Positions 50,468-60,486 of a DNA stretch of 64,000 bases are shown here, in pieces (the first letter of the stretch is position 1; every line of letters begins with the position of its first letter). The translations under genes and the position numbers were made by a program. The notes under the pieces were generated by a model. The model had not been told where the DNA came from. It ran no database searches and saw only the letters and a list, made by a program, of their open reading frames with translations. Source of the DNA: Clostridium omnivorum (GTDB lineage: Bacteria > Bacillota > Clostridia > Clostridiales > Clostridiaceae); contig NZ_BRXR01000001.1 of NCBI RefSeq assembly GCF_026012015.1, positions 342,001 to 406,000 on the forward strand. Direction: 5' to 3'.

Positions 50468-52507
50468 TTATAGTTTAAATCTAGAAATTATATCTTGAAG
50501 TTTAATAGCCATATCTGTTAAGTTTTCTGCTGCATTTGAAACTTCATTCATTAATGAGGTCTGCTCTTCAGAGGCTGCAGCCACGTTTTGAGTATTTGCC
50601 AAGGAATCCCTTGATAAGGAAGCTATATTTTCTACATAACCATTCAATATTTCAGCACTCTTAGAAATTTCATTTATAATTTCTGAAACGCTATCGACTT
50701 CTCCTGATACTATGTCAACTGCAGAAGATATCTCTTCAAATGACTTTCTAGCATTTTCAACCATTATTTTGCCAGTGCTAACCGCTTCAGTACCTACATT
50801 CATAACGCTAACTGCTTCAGTTATTTCTCCCTGTATTTCATCTATTAAGGTACTTATATGTCCAGCTGCTTCAGCTGACTGCTCGGCAAGCTTTTTAACT
50901 TCATCTGCTACTACTGCAAAGCCTTTTCCATGCTCTCCAGCTCTCGCAGCTTCAATAGCGGCATTTAATGCAAGCAAATTAGTTTGTCCAGAAATCGTTG
51001 TAATCATAGAAATTATTTGGCCAATTTCTGTTGATTTTTTACCAAGTAGGTTTACTACTTCTGTAGACCTTATAACCTTGTTATTAATTTCATTCATCTG
51101 TTCCATTGCTTTAGCTACAACTTTTTTACCTTCACCTGATCGTTTCGAAGCTAAAGATGATGCATCTGATACTCCCTCAAAAGTTTCTGCTATTTTCTCA
51201 AAATTCTTTGAAATTTCCATTACCTTATTTGCTGTATCTTCTGTAATTCCTGACTGCTTCTCTGAATATTCAGCCATCTCCTGAGCAGAAACTGCGATTT
51301 GCTCTGCCGCAGTGTGGGTTTGCTCTGCACTGGCGGTTAATTCCTCAGAAGTTGCAACAATTTGCTCTAGACTTTCACTTACGTTTAACACTACCCCTTT
51401 TAAAGCCTCTGACATATTATTTAAATTTACAGTCATTTTCCCTAACTCATCTTCTGATCTGGCTTTTATAGAGCGGGTCAAATCACCACTTGCAATATAT
51501 GCTGATAGTTCATTTACTTCTCCAACATGCTTATTTATGTATGAGCTATAAAGTACTACAATAATGACTAAGCATATTAAAGCAATAATTCCTACAGCTG
51601 AAAGTATATACAATAAATTATTTATCGGCTGATAAAGTTCGCTATAAGGAATCCTTAAAGCTAGTATCCAATTTGTACCTGTAATAGACTTGTAATATAC
51701 TAATTGTTTACCATTATCCTCATAGCTGTTAGTACCATTTTTGCTTTCAATCATTGTTTTTCCTAGACTTGCTAAACTAGTATTTTTTTCGTCTGTAATT
51801 TTAACCTTAGTCAATTTTGAAGCATCAGCCCCCGCAATATACGTTCCATTAGAACTAATAAGCATTGCACTGCCTGATTTTCCAATTTTTATATCGCTAA
51901 CTGCAGCTTGTAGACTTTTTAAATCTACATCACCAGTAATTACTCCTAAAAAGTTCTTTTGTTCATCAAAAAATGGAACTGATTCAGTCATAAAGGTGGT
52001 CTTTGAAGTATCGTCATAATAAGGATCTGTCCAATATATTTTATTATTGGCTTTAGCTGCTTTATAATAATCTTGACCTAGATAATTATATTCAGCAGTC
52101 ATATAGTCTTCTGTATAAACAGTTTTGTCACCATCTTTATACACATATGGTCCAAATAGCCCCATATTATTATATTTACCTGGTTCATACCATACTCCCA
52201 CCCCATAAGTATCGGAATTTAACAGTGCGGTATCTCCTAATATCTGTTTATACTGTTCTTTAGTTAAATTTGTTCCTGCTGCTGCCATTACCTTTGCAAC
52301 ACTCTCCGTTACTTTGCTGTGATTTTTCAGCCTATCTTCAATTGAAATTGAAGAACTCTGGGCTGCATAATCCATTTTTCCTTTAATTTCAGTATCAATT
52401 ATTAATTTCCCAGCCATATAACTTACTACAGTGATAATTAATAAAACGACAAACGTGAATGGTATTAATGCTAATATTGTTCTCATCTTAATGCTTTTTA
52501 TTTTCAT
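50468..52507 (-). CDS. Methyl-accepting chemotaxis protein with dCache_1 sensor
   Basis: A 679-residue transmembrane chemoreceptor: helix 1 (about 12-33), a double-Cache ligand domain (about 40-290) with [10 protein letters not shown] and [12 protein letters not shown], helix 2 (about 300-322), HAMP (325-380) and a signalling hairpin with tip [20 protein letters not shown]. The membrane-proximal Cache repeat lacks the R-x-W-Y of the amino-acid-binding subset ([10 protein letters not shown] at the equivalent place), so the ligand is not assigned. The ATG at 52507 is 10 nt after GGGGGTG. It is a single gene. Confidence 0.93.
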   Translation of the reverse strand: MKIKSIKMRTILALIPFTFVVLLIITVVSYMAGKLIIDTEIKGKMDYAAQSSSISIEDRLKNHSKVTESVAKVMAAAGTNLTKEQYKQILGDTALLNSDTYGVGVWYEPGKYNNMGLFGPYVYKDGDKTVYTEDYMTAEYNYLGQDYYKAAKANNKIYWTDPYYDDTSKTTFMTESVPFFDEQKNFLGVITGDVDLKSLQAAVSDIKIGKSGSAMLISSNGTYIAGADASKLTKVKITDEKNTSLASLGKTMIESKNGTNSYEDNGKQLVYYKSITGTNWILALRIPYSELYQPINNLLYILSAVGIIALICLVIIVVLYSSYINKHVGEVNELSAYIASGDLTRSIKARSEDELGKMTVNLNNMSEALKGVVLNVSESLEQIVATSEELTASAEQTHTAAEQIAVSAQEMAEYSEKQSGITEDTANKVMEISKNFEKIAETFEGVSDASSLASKRSGEGKKVVAKAMEQMNEINNKVIRSTEVVNLLGKKSTEIGQIISMITTISGQTNLLALNAAIEAARAGEHGKGFAVVADEVKKLAEQSAEAAGHISTLIDEIQGEITEAVSVMNVGTEAVSTGKIMVENARKSFEEISSAVDIVSGEVDSVSEIINEISKSAEILNGYVENIASLSRDSLANTQNVAAASEEQTSLMNEVSNAAENLTDMAIKLQDIISRFKL

Positions 52508-52750
52508 AGCGTACAGACACCCCCTCAAATAGTTAAAATAATTTAGCTATGTACTTTATTAAAGTTAAGATATATTAATATTATCGAAGCTTTTACATAA
52601 AAATTTATATTTTTACGAAAGATTAATTTATAAAAATTCAATTTTCTGTATTTTCTCATAACATGGAAATAATCCTATATATTAACTCACACAATATAAA
52701 TTTAAACCATTTGAATAAATATTATGATATTATCGATAAAACATTAAATA

Positions 52751-52795
52751 AAAATACTGCAAACAACTTATTTCTATGTTATTCGCAGTATTTTT
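52751..52795 (-). terminator. Rho-independent terminator of the RNase J gene
   Basis: Arms AAAATACTGC / GCAGTATTTT with a long (24-nt) loop and a U tail on the minus strand, 7 bp past the stop. Confidence 0.72.
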
Positions 52796-52801
52796 ACATT
52801 T

Positions 52802-54466
52802 TTATATTTCCATTATAATTGGTATAATACTAGGTCTTCTTTTTGTTTTTTCATATAAATACTTTTCTAGTGCCTTTTTCATATTTGCCTTCAGTAAATA
52901 CCATTCAATAATTTGGTTTTCTAAGCAGTTTTCTAATTCCTTTCTTGCAATTTCCTTTGCTTCATTAATTAGCTCCTCAGATTCCTTTGCATACACAAAC
53001 CCTCTTGTTATTATATCTGGTCCTGCAATAATACTATAGGTTTCCTTTTCAATAGTTGCTACAATTGTAAGCATGCCATCCTGAGCTAAATTCTTTCTAT
53101 CTCTTAATACAATATTGCCTACATCTCCAACTCCTATTCCATCAACATATACTGAACCACAGCGAACTCTTCCTGAAATTGCTGCACTCTTATCTGATAA
53201 TTCTAGAACCTGACCTGTTTCTAAGGTAAAAATATCATCTTTATTCATACCAATATTCATTGCCAGCTCTGCATGTTTCTTCAAATGTCTATATTCTCCG
53301 TGTACTGGCATAAAGAATTTAGGGTGAACTAGGGTATGAATCAATTTTAGTTCTTCTCTATAAGCATGCCCTGAAACGTGTACTTCTTCAATGTCCTCAT
53401 AAATTACATCTGCACCTTTTTTAAATAATTCATTAATGACCTTGGAGATTAATTTTTCATTTCCTGGTATTGGTGACGCTGATATTATAAACAAATCTTT
53501 GGGCTCAACTTTAACTTTCCTATGAGTAGAAAAAGCTATTCTTGCAAGAGATGCAACAGGTTCACCTTGGCTACCTGTTGTTATTATTGTTATTTGATTA
53601 TTTGTGTACCTGCTTATTTCATCTGCACTTATTAAATACCCTTCAGGTATGTGCAGATATCCGAGTTCTATGGCCATTTTGGAGATATCCTCCATGCTTC
53701 TTCCTACAAAAGTTACTTTTCTACCATACTTCACAGAGGAATTTACTATCTGCTGCATTCTATGAATATTTGATGCAAAAGTAGCTACAATAACCCTACC
53801 ATCCGCTTTTGAAAAAATTCTATTAAAGGTTTCTCCTATAGATCTTTCGGACATTGTGTAACCTGATCGTTCTACATTTGTACTATCTGCCATAAGAAGC
53901 AGAACTCCTTTTTTCCCTAAAGTGGATATTCTTTCTAAGTCCATAAGCTTTCCATCAATAGGTGTATAATCAACTTTAAAATCGCCAGTATGTAGTACTA
54001 TCCCTACAGGCGTATGTATAGCAATACTGCAAGAATCAGCAATACTATGTGTATTTCTAATAAACTCAACACTAATATTCTGCAGCTTCACTACCTCACC
54101 TGGCTCAACACTGTACAATTCACAATCATTAGCTATACCATGTTCTACCAATTTATTTTTTACTATTGCTAATGCTAATTTTGTTCCAAATACAGGAACA
54201 TTCAATTGCTTTAAGATATAAGGTAATGAACCAATATGATCTTCATGTCCATGAGTAATAAAAAAGCCTTTAACCCTCTCTGAATTCTCCAACAAATACG
54301 CTATATCTGGTATAACTAAATCTACACCATACATTTCTTCATCTGGAAAAGACACTCCACAATCAATTACAATAATCTCATTCTTGTACTCTATAGCTGT
54401 TATATTTTTCCCAATTTCTCCGAGGCCACCTAAAGGAATGATTCTTACATTATCTGTATTTGCCAT
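52802..54466 (-). CDS. rnj: Ribonuclease J
   Basis: A 554-residue metallo-beta-lactamase/beta-CASP nuclease with 5'-3' exo- and endonuclease activity on RNA, a central enzyme of RNA processing in Firmicutes. The metal site HGHEDH (72-77), the phosphate-side TGDFKVD, the beta-CASP SQGEP and VHVSGHA, and the C-terminal domain (about 450-554) are intact. It is a housekeeping gene on its own with ATG behind AAAGGAGAAATT. Firmicutes often have two paralogues; this one cannot be assigned as J1 or J2. Confidence 0.95.
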   Translation of the reverse strand: MANTDNVRIIPLGGLGEIGKNITAIEYKNEIIVIDCGVSFPDEEMYGVDLVIPDIAYLLENSERVKGFFITHGHEDHIGSLPYILKQLNVPVFGTKLALAIVKNKLVEHGIANDCELYSVEPGEVVKLQNISVEFIRNTHSIADSCSIAIHTPVGIVLHTGDFKVDYTPIDGKLMDLERISTLGKKGVLLLMADSTNVERSGYTMSERSIGETFNRIFSKADGRVIVATFASNIHRMQQIVNSSVKYGRKVTFVGRSMEDISKMAIELGYLHIPEGYLISADEISRYTNNQITIITTGSQGEPVASLARIAFSTHRKVKVEPKDLFIISASPIPGNEKLISKVINELFKKGADVIYEDIEEVHVSGHAYREELKLIHTLVHPKFFMPVHGEYRHLKKHAELAMNIGMNKDDIFTLETGQVLELSDKSAAISGRVRCGSVYVDGIGVGDVGNIVLRDRKNLAQDGMLTIVATIEKETYSIIAGPDIITRGFVYAKESEELINEAKEIARKELENCLENQIIEWYLLKANMKKALEKYLYEKTKRRPSIIPIIMEI

Positions 54467-54580
54467 ATAAATTTCTCCTTTTTAAAATAATATCTTTTTA
54501 TATTTTGCACATTATAAATGTATTAATTCTAAATTTTATTTTTTTCTTCATAGATTTATTTTTATACTGCTAAAAAAGTA

Positions 54581-54614
54581 AAAAAAAACTAACTCTGCTT
54601 TTACTAGAGCTAGT
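54581..54614 (-). terminator. Rho-independent terminator of the small gene at 54622
   Basis: Arms ACTAGCTC / GAGTTAGT (one G-U) on the minus strand, followed by a run of eight T. Confidence 0.75.
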
Positions 54615-54621
54615 AATTAAC

Positions 54622-54804
54622 TTATTTTGATGTAATCCTACTAATTTTATCTGCTTCAATTAATTCGCTTTTACTGAAGCCTTTTCTAAAATATCTAATT
54701 TGTTTATACTTAACCCCGTTCATTTCAAAATCTAGTACATCTATTCTATCTCCACTATATATCACTGGCTCTTTTTCACCTTTAAAAAACACATGTACTT
54801 CCAC
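54622..54804 (-). CDS. Small conserved-looking hypothetical protein
   Basis: A 60-residue soluble protein rich in charged residues and beta-strand patterns (VEVHVFFKGEKEPVIYSGDR, GVKYKQIRYFRKGF). I do not recognise the family. A GTG start at 54804 lies 8 nt after AAGGAG; the GTG at 54813 overlaps that site and is unlikely. It has its own terminator. The repeated Gly-Glu/Asp turns suggest a small beta-barrel, but function is unknown. Confidence 0.6.
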   Translation of the reverse strand: MEVHVFFKGEKEPVIYSGDRIDVLDFEMNGVKYKQIRYFRKGFSKSELIEADKISRITSK

Positions 54805-54925
54805 TTTATTCACTCCTTGAATCTATGCTGTAGTTAATATATAGATAATATATTTTATTTTACCTTCCTAATAGCTTAATTTCAACCCTAATCTTATATA
54901 AAATCTTCATTGAACTATTTATTAG

Positions 54926-56791
54926 TTATGACAAACCTTTTTTAACCTCTAAAAGGTAGCTTTTTCTTACTATATAAAAATATATAATTTGTGCTGCCAT
55001 CATAACTCCAATTAATTGCAATGCAGGTATAGTTATTGCTATATCAAAAGCATATTTTAACGAACTAATAGCAAAGAAAAAATGTATAACAGCAATCAGA
55101 TATGGAAGTAAGAATAATACTCCTATTTCAATGTTTAATATTTTCTTTATTTCTTTATAAGTCAAGCCTATTTTATTTAACTGCTTATATTTAGTTTTAT
55201 CCTCTATAACATCCATATAGCACTTATTATATAAGAAGCTTCCAGTTGTAGCAAAGAAAATAAGTCCAATAAAAATCGCACTGAATAGAATTACACCATA
55301 ACCTATCTTAGTGCTCTCTAATATGTGAGCTTTTAAAAAATTAGTGTAAGTTTTATTTCCATCATCGCTGCCGAATTTATTATAGTAATTATTGCATATA
55401 TCTAAAGTTTCCATGTAATTCTCTACATTGATTTCATTAAAATAGCACCTTTCACCTTTTACCTTTTTATAAATATCATCTTTTACTATAAATACGTCTC
55501 CATAAAATGCTGGAAGTATTCCTTTGCTGCTCCTTTCACCTACTTTTAATTGAATATTATCAAATATAATATTTTTTCTGTTATATTCAATTAAGGATGA
55601 TGCTATTATTGTATCATTGTCATTAAGTGCCACAGTACTTAAGTTTAACAATGTTGCTAGCTTCTTATAGCTTGACTCTTTTATAATAACTACTTCATCT
55701 TTTCCACCCTTAGGAATAACATATTTAAACTCTTCATTAATCTTATTGTAAGTCAAGCCTTTGCCTTTCAGTGAGTTTTCTATAAAATCTGATTTTAAAT
55801 CAACTCTGTCTTTATTGTTATAAACATCAGAATAGAAAAAAGCATGTGGGAAATCTCTATCTATTTGGTGCTCCTTATCACGCCAGTAGGCATATACTGA
55901 ACCTATTGCTGTAAGTGCAACTGTTGAAGTTATAGTAATTAGAAAGAACATTCTGGTATTATCTTTTATTCTGTACAGTAAATTCGATACCCATAGTACT
56001 GTAGTTTTCTTCATATATAGCTTTCTATTCTTCTTCATTAGTTTAATTATAAATACACTTAATTGAGAAAATAACAAATAAGTAGCTACAATAACCATGG
56101 CTGTTACAGGAATTATTCTGTAAGCTATAGTGTTTTCATTAGAAGTAATTGATAAATAATATCCTGTTAAAAGTAGTGCTGCACATATAACAGCAAGAAT
56201 TACTGAAGCTCTTGGTTCTGTTCTTGGTCGTTTTGTTCCTTTAAGCAGGCTTAAAACTTTATCCTCCCTAATAATAAAAGCGCAAAATACTGAACTTAGC
56301 ATTCCTATGAAAATAAAAGCACTTAATGTAATTATTATAGCTTTTCCTGGAAAATAAAATTCCAATGCGTTATAACCTAAAAGCTTTCCACTGGCAGCTA
56401 AAAGTACTTTTGAAAAAATTAATCCAATGAATAAACCTGTAACTGCAGCTGCTGAACTTATAATCATATTTTCAATACGTATCATCTTTTGTAATTGCCT
56501 TTTTGAAGAACCTAAAATATATAATATTCCAAATTCTTTATATCTGCTTTTTAGAAAAACACTTATAGAATAAAATACAAACAAGCATAAAAACAAGTAA
56601 GCAATTACAGTTGTAATGTAAAGAGAATTTTTCAAGTACCTTGGCAATATATCTATTTTAAATCCTGGATGAAATATAATCATGGTATAAGAAAATAATA
56701 ACGATGCAGAAATGGTGCTGCTAAAAAAATAGGCATAATATGCTTTAGCATTTCTATGCACATTTTTAGCGGCAAACTCTCTGAAATTCAT
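54926..56791 (-). CDS. bceB: BceB-type ABC transporter permease (FtsX domain)
   Basis: A 621-residue permease with ten predicted helices and the large extracellular domain (about 310-500, between helices 7 and 8) characteristic of Bce transporters. FtsX-type boxes are SRYKEFGILYILGSSKRQLQKM and DKTKYKQLNKIGLTYKEIKK (Tyr/Lys-rich coupling helices). It works with BceA to remove peptide antibiotics such as bacitracin from lipid II cycle intermediates and, in known Bce systems, is required for signalling to the BceS kinase. It overlaps bceA by 26 bp and ends the operon uppP-bceA-bceB. Confidence 0.9.
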   Translation of the reverse strand: MNFREFAAKNVHRNAKAYYAYFFSSTISASLLFSYTMIIFHPGFKIDILPRYLKNSLYITTVIAYLFLCLFVFYSISVFLKSRYKEFGILYILGSSKRQLQKMIRIENMIISSAAAVTGLFIGLIFSKVLLAASGKLLGYNALEFYFPGKAIIITLSAFIFIGMLSSVFCAFIIREDKVLSLLKGTKRPRTEPRASVILAVICAALLLTGYYLSITSNENTIAYRIIPVTAMVIVATYLLFSQLSVFIIKLMKKNRKLYMKKTTVLWVSNLLYRIKDNTRMFFLITITSTVALTAIGSVYAYWRDKEHQIDRDFPHAFFYSDVYNNKDRVDLKSDFIENSLKGKGLTYNKINEEFKYVIPKGGKDEVVIIKESSYKKLATLLNLSTVALNDNDTIIASSLIEYNRKNIIFDNIQLKVGERSSKGILPAFYGDVFIVKDDIYKKVKGERCYFNEINVENYMETLDICNNYYNKFGSDDGNKTYTNFLKAHILESTKIGYGVILFSAIFIGLIFFATTGSFLYNKCYMDVIEDKTKYKQLNKIGLTYKEIKKILNIEIGVLFLLPYLIAVIHFFFAISSLKYAFDIAITIPALQLIGVMMAAQIIYFYIVRKSYLLEVKKGLS

Positions 56792-57536
56792 TGGTTTCCC
56801 CCCCTAATAATGCAAGAACATCAATTATTTCCTGATAAAACTGCTGTCTGCTGTCCCCTCTATAAAGCTGGTTGTATATAACTCCATCTTTTATAAATAA
56901 AATTCTGCTGCAATAGCTAGCAGACACTGGATCATGAGTTACCATAATTGTAGTTACTTTTTCTTCTTTGTTTATTTTTTCAAATAATTGCATTACAGTT
57001 CTAGCTGATTTTGAATCCAAATTTCCTGTAGGTTCATCTGCTAATAGCAAAGTAGGATTATGTATTAATGCCCTTGCTATAGCGACCCTCTGACACTGAC
57101 CTCCAGAAATTTCAAAAGTTCTCTTGTTTAGCAAATCCTCTATTCCAAGAATTTTAGATATTCTGTCAAGCTCTTTATCCTGTTCTCTAACCGGTACTCC
57201 GTCTAGCGTAAGAGGAAGTACAATATTCTCTCCCACAGTTAACGTGTCTAATAAATTAAAATCCTGAAATACAAAACCAAGCTCTCTTCTTCTAAAAAGA
57301 GCCAGCTCATCCCCCTTAAGTATTAGTGGATTTTTATCTTTTACTCTTATCTCTCCTGAGGTTGGTTTATCCACTGTTGAAATCATATTTAACAAGGTTG
57401 TCTTACCACTTCCTGAGGGTCCCATAATTCCAACGAATTCTCCTTCTTCTATTGCAAAGCTTATATTATTTAAAGCATTAAATAGTATTCTATTTCCATA
57501 TACCTTGCTTAAATTATTTACCTCCAAAATGTTCAC
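56766..57536 (-). CDS. bceA: BceA-type ABC transporter ATP-binding protein
   Basis: A 256-residue ATPase of the LolD/MacB-like group. Walker A GPSGSGKT (39-46), Q-loop FQDFNLLDTLTVGENI, signature SGGQCQRVAIARAL and Walker B LLLADEPTGNLDS, H-loop MVTHDP are intact. It should energise the BceB permease in the membrane, giving resistance to bacitracin-type peptides. ATG starts 14 bp after uppP. Expression is probably from the BceR-type operator upstream of uppP. Confidence 0.93.
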   Translation of the reverse strand: MNILEVNNLSKVYGNRILFNALNNISFAIEEGEFVGIMGPSGSGKTTLLNMISTVDKPTSGEIRVKDKNPLILKGDELALFRRRELGFVFQDFNLLDTLTVGENIVLPLTLDGVPVREQDKELDRISKILGIEDLLNKRTFEISGGQCQRVAIARALIHNPTLLLADEPTGNLDSKSARTVMQLFEKINKEEKVTTIMVTHDPVSASYCSRILFIKDGVIYNQLYRGDSRQQFYQEIIDVLALLGGETNEFQRVCR

Positions 57537-57550
57537 AATATCAACTCCTA

Positions 57551-58399
57551 TTATGCTAAATTTATAATCTTAGTTAACACTAAGATTGCTAGTAGCGTTC
57601 CTGCTGCTATTCTATATATAGCAAATATCTTCAATGGTTTCTTTTTAAGGTATTCAACAAATCCATTTATTACAATTAAAGCTACTAAAAATGCTACTAA
57701 AAATCCAACTATTAACGCAGCCCATAAAGTTGGTGTCATTATAGAATAATTGAATTCAAACAAATCCTTTCCTGATGATCCAATCATAGCTGGTATTGCA
57801 ATAAAGAAAGAAAATTCTGCAGCTATTGATGTAGATAAGCCTGCAATCCACCCACCCATCATGGTAGAAGCACTCCTTGACATACCTGGCCACATTGCAA
57901 GAAGCTGTAATAATCCCACAGTAAATGCTCTTACAGGAGTAATGTTATCCATATCCTCTATTTTTCTTTTCTTATTTCCGTATATTTTTTCTAGTATAAG
58001 TAATAACACTCCTCCAACTATAAAACCAACAATAACTGCTTCAGGTACAAATTTTGATTTTATTTTATCATAAAACAACACCCCAGCAATTCCCATTGGA
58101 ATAGATGCTATAATAATATTTATTCCAAATATATAACCTGTCTTCCCTTCTCTTCCTCCAGTAAAAATAAATTTAAAAAACCCTATTATACTCTCTCTAA
58201 TCTTTTTGAAGTACAAAACTACCACTGCCATTATGGCTCCAAGCTGTATTACAACTTCAAACATTTTAGCAAATTCTCCATTAAAACCAATGGCCCACCC
58301 CACTAGTATCATATGCCCTGTAGAAGATACCGGTATAAATTCAGTTAGCCCCTCAACCATAGCAATTACAATAGCCTTTAATATAAATATAAAATCCAT
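57551..58399 (-). CDS. uppP: Undecaprenyl-diphosphatase
   Basis: A 282-residue integral membrane phosphatase (BacA family) with about eight helices that recycles undecaprenyl pyrophosphate, the very target of bacitracin. The catalytic motifs GLTEFIPVSSTGHMILVG (Glu and the Ser-Ser-Thr-Gly-His) and WPGMSRSASTMMGG (Arg) are conserved. The gene is first in the uppP-bceA-bceB operon, with ATG behind TTTTTAGGAGTG. Its place between bceRS and bceAB suggests joint induction with the transporter. Confidence 0.95.
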   Translation of the reverse strand: MDFIFILKAIVIAMVEGLTEFIPVSSTGHMILVGWAIGFNGEFAKMFEVVIQLGAIMAVVVLYFKKIRESIIGFFKFIFTGGREGKTGYIFGINIIIASIPMGIAGVLFYDKIKSKFVPEAVIVGFIVGGVLLLILEKIYGNKKRKIEDMDNITPVRAFTVGLLQLLAMWPGMSRSASTMMGGWIAGLSTSIAAEFSFFIAIPAMIGSSGKDLFEFNYSIMTPTLWAALIVGFLVAFLVALIVINGFVEYLKKKPLKIFAIYRIAAGTLLAILVLTKIINLA

Positions 58400-58476
58400 A
58401 CATTATCACTCCTAAAAACTTTTTCCTTTGTGAATATAGTTTATAATAATAACGTATATACTGCTATTTGCGAAAC

Positions 58477-58501
58477 TTACGGGAATGTGACATACTTGTA
58501 A
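58477..58501 (-). promoter_or_regulatory. BceR-type operator candidate upstream of uppP
   Basis: On the minus strand TTACA-AGTA-TGTCA matches the TNACA-N4-TGTAA consensus of BceR-like regulators with one change, and TCACA-TTCC-CGTAA directly overlaps it, giving half-sites about one helical turn apart. It lies about 90 bp before uppP, between two transcription units. Confidence 0.55.
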
Positions 58502-58520
58502 GACTTTATTGTTTATATAG

Positions 58521-58558
58521 AAAAAGCAAATAAATAGTTACCTATCCATTTGCTTTTT
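58521..58558 (-). terminator. Terminator at the end of the bceRS unit
   Basis: Arms AAAAAGCAAAT / ATTTGCTTTTT (58521-58531 and 58548-58558), overlapping the last codons of the kinase fragment and followed by CTATAT on the minus strand. It separates bceRS from the operator for uppP-bceAB. Confidence 0.6.
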
Positions 58559-59158
58559 AAATTTAATTGTTACCTTAGTTCCTTCATTTATTCTAGATTC
58601 TATCTCCACTTCATGCCCCAAACTATTACATACCTCTTTTGTTATATATAGCCCCATTCCAGTAGATTCTCCGTATTTACGCCCATTTTCTCCTGTAAAA
58701 AAAGGATCAAACACTCTTTTTATATCTTTAGCTGGAATTCCAATTCCTTCATCAATAACACACAATCTTATTTCTTCTTTATTTTCCAGTGCCCTTATAA
58801 TCAATTCTTTACCCTTACTCTTCGAATATTTAATGCCGTTTGTAACTATCTGTCCTAATACAAACCTTAACCACTTAGCATCACTATAAACAATAATACT
58901 TTCATCTACTTCAATTCTAGGAATTATTTTGTTTTTTATAAATATCTTTTTTCCCTCATTAATTGTTTCTCGGGTAAACTCTCTAAGTGATATCCTTTCT
59001 ACTAAAAAGTCCTTTTCAAAGGAATCCATTCTTGCAAAATACATTGCCATATTTAGACCTTCTTTTAACTTGTCAATTTCCTCCTGCATATTGTAATATA
59101 TTTCTTCACCTTCGTATTCTTGAAGCTGTAACTGCATTACCGAAAGTGGTGTTTTCAT
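58538..59158 (-). pseudogene. bceS: BceS-type histidine kinase, C-terminal part (after in-frame stop)
   Basis: The open frame of 206 residues begins with M-K-T-P-L-S-V, which in BceS kinases continues directly from the H-box. It contains the rest of the dimerisation helix and a complete HATPase_c domain: NGIKYSKSKGKE (N box), DEGIGIP (G1) and GMGLYITKEVCNSLGHE (G2). The upstream half is in the same frame and is separated by a single TAA, immediately before this ATG. Restart of translation here is possible (a GGGTG lies 7 nt upstream of ATG), but the phosphoacceptor His would be on the other fragment. Confidence 0.8.
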
Positions 59159-59530
59159 TTAATGCACCCACTGATTAATGAATCTTAGGTGCTCATTATG
59201 TATTTTATCGGCTTTATGAATTTCTGCCTCGTATAAGCTATGAAGCTCTTTTAATACTTGCGAAGTATTGCTGCTTAACTCTGAACTTCCAAGTTCCAAA
59301 AAAGCTTCTTTTAAATCTGTTATTCCATTGGTTAATAATCTATATAATTGCCTATGGTGATAATATCTAAAAGCTAAAAAGCATATAAGTATAAATGTAT
59401 TAAGCATAAATATATAAATAATCTCATGAAGTCCAATGATTTCTTTAAGATTACAATATAACATTGTGATAACTAAGCTAAAAAAATATGCAAGTATATA
59501 ACCCTTTTGATCTTTTAAAAATAATCTCAT
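59159..59530 (-). pseudogene. bceS: BceS-type histidine kinase, N-terminal part (ends at the H-box)
   Basis: 123 residues with two transmembrane helices (about 11-30 and 37-55) and no real extracellular domain, the intramembrane-sensing layout of BceS. It ends with the H-box start FINQWVH, then TAA. In intact BceS kinases the box reads W-V-H-Q-M-K-T-P; here the Gln codon (CAA) is TAA, a single-base nonsense change. The His is thus the last residue of this fragment. Whether both pieces can make a working kinase is unknown. It lies 11 bp after bceR. Confidence 0.8.
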
Positions 59531-59541
59531 ATATTCCTCTA

Positions 59542-60234
59542 CTACCAGGTTTTATTTAATCTATAACCTGCTCCTCTTATAGTTTCTATGCCATTTATAA
59601 TTCCCAAAGTCTGCAGTCTCTTTCTTGCTCTGCTTATATTAACACTCAACGTATTTTCCTCTACAAATTCAAGATCATCCCATATTTTTTCAAGTAGTAA
59701 ATCTCTACTGACTACCTTAGGATATTTTTGCATAAGACATTCCAGCAGAATTCCTTCCCTTTTAGTAATAATTTCTTTTTCACCTTTAAATTCTATTTCT
59801 GATCTTTCTGGATAAAATATTAAACCTTCAACTTCAACTATTCTTTCATCCATCTTTGGTGCATAATCTCCAAACGCTCTTCTTATTTGGCTTTTTATCT
59901 TAGCTATAACTACATCATAATAAAAAGGCTTTGTTATGTAATCATCTGCGCCGCTCTCTAAAGCCATAACTTGGTCCATTCCACTATCTCTTGCAGATAT
60001 AAATATAATAGGAATTTTTGATTGCTGCCTTATTTTTCTGCACCAATAAAATCCATCATACTTTGGTAAATTCACATCCAATAACACTAAGTCTGGATTA
60101 AATTCAATAAAGTCTACCATTATATCTTCAAAGTTAGCAGCTGCTTTAGCTTCAAACCCGTACTTATCTATATTCTCCTGTAATAAAGTACTTATTGATA
60201 AATCATCTTCAACAATAAATATTTTGTATTTCAT
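59542..60234 (-). CDS. bceR: BceR-type response regulator
   Basis: A 230-residue OmpR-family regulator: receiver with IVEDD, phosphoacceptor Asp in LLDVNLPKYDGFYWCRKIR (about residue 52) and TKPFYYDVV, then a winged helix with REGILLECLMQKYPKVVSRDLLLEKIW (core LMQKYPKVVSRDLLLEKIW) and ENTLSVNISRARKRL. This is the BceR type that controls bacitracin-resistance transporters. It is first in the transcription unit that includes the split kinase, and its target is likely the operator upstream of uppP. ATG behind AGGGAGAT. Confidence 0.9.
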   Translation of the reverse strand: MKYKIFIVEDDLSISTLLQENIDKYGFEAKAAANFEDIMVDFIEFNPDLVLLDVNLPKYDGFYWCRKIRQQSKIPIIFISARDSGMDQVMALESGADDYITKPFYYDVVIAKIKSQIRRAFGDYAPKMDERIVEVEGLIFYPERSEIEFKGEKEIITKREGILLECLMQKYPKVVSRDLLLEKIWDDLEFVEENTLSVNISRARKRLQTLGIINGIETIRGAGYRLNKTW

Positions 60235-60404
60235 CTTAATATCTCCCTAACCTGCACATAAGTAAAAGCTATTCTTACATTTAAACTCTTTTATTCCTTA
60301 AGTTATATTTTACCATACATTGTATATTTAATAATATTTTAATGAAATAAATAAGATAATTTTAAGGTTTACAGACCTTTAAGTTTTGCACATTAAATTT
60401 CATA

Positions 60405-60444
60405 GACTAAAATAAGCACGGGATATGCCGTGCTTATTTTAGTC
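60405..60444. terminator. Large palindromic terminator
   Basis: Perfect 17-bp arms GACTAAAATAAGCACGG / CCGTGCTTATTTTAGTC with a 6-nt loop. A T-run follows on the plus strand; on the minus strand, where it follows the SnoaL-type gene, the stem's own ATTTTAG is the only U-rich part. Confidence 0.75.
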
Positions 60445-60486
60445 TTTTTAATCCTTGCTCACTCAGCTAATTCTTGATAATATCTA

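Noticed and set aside
50712-51284. 190-codon plus-strand open frame opposite the chemoreceptor
   Set aside because: Antisense shadow of the repetitive Ala/Glu-rich signalling domain.
52598-52750. Possible regulatory element in the AT-rich gap between the chemoreceptor and RNase J genes
   Set aside because: Only low-complexity AT-rich sequence with no consistent hairpin or box beyond the RNase J terminator.
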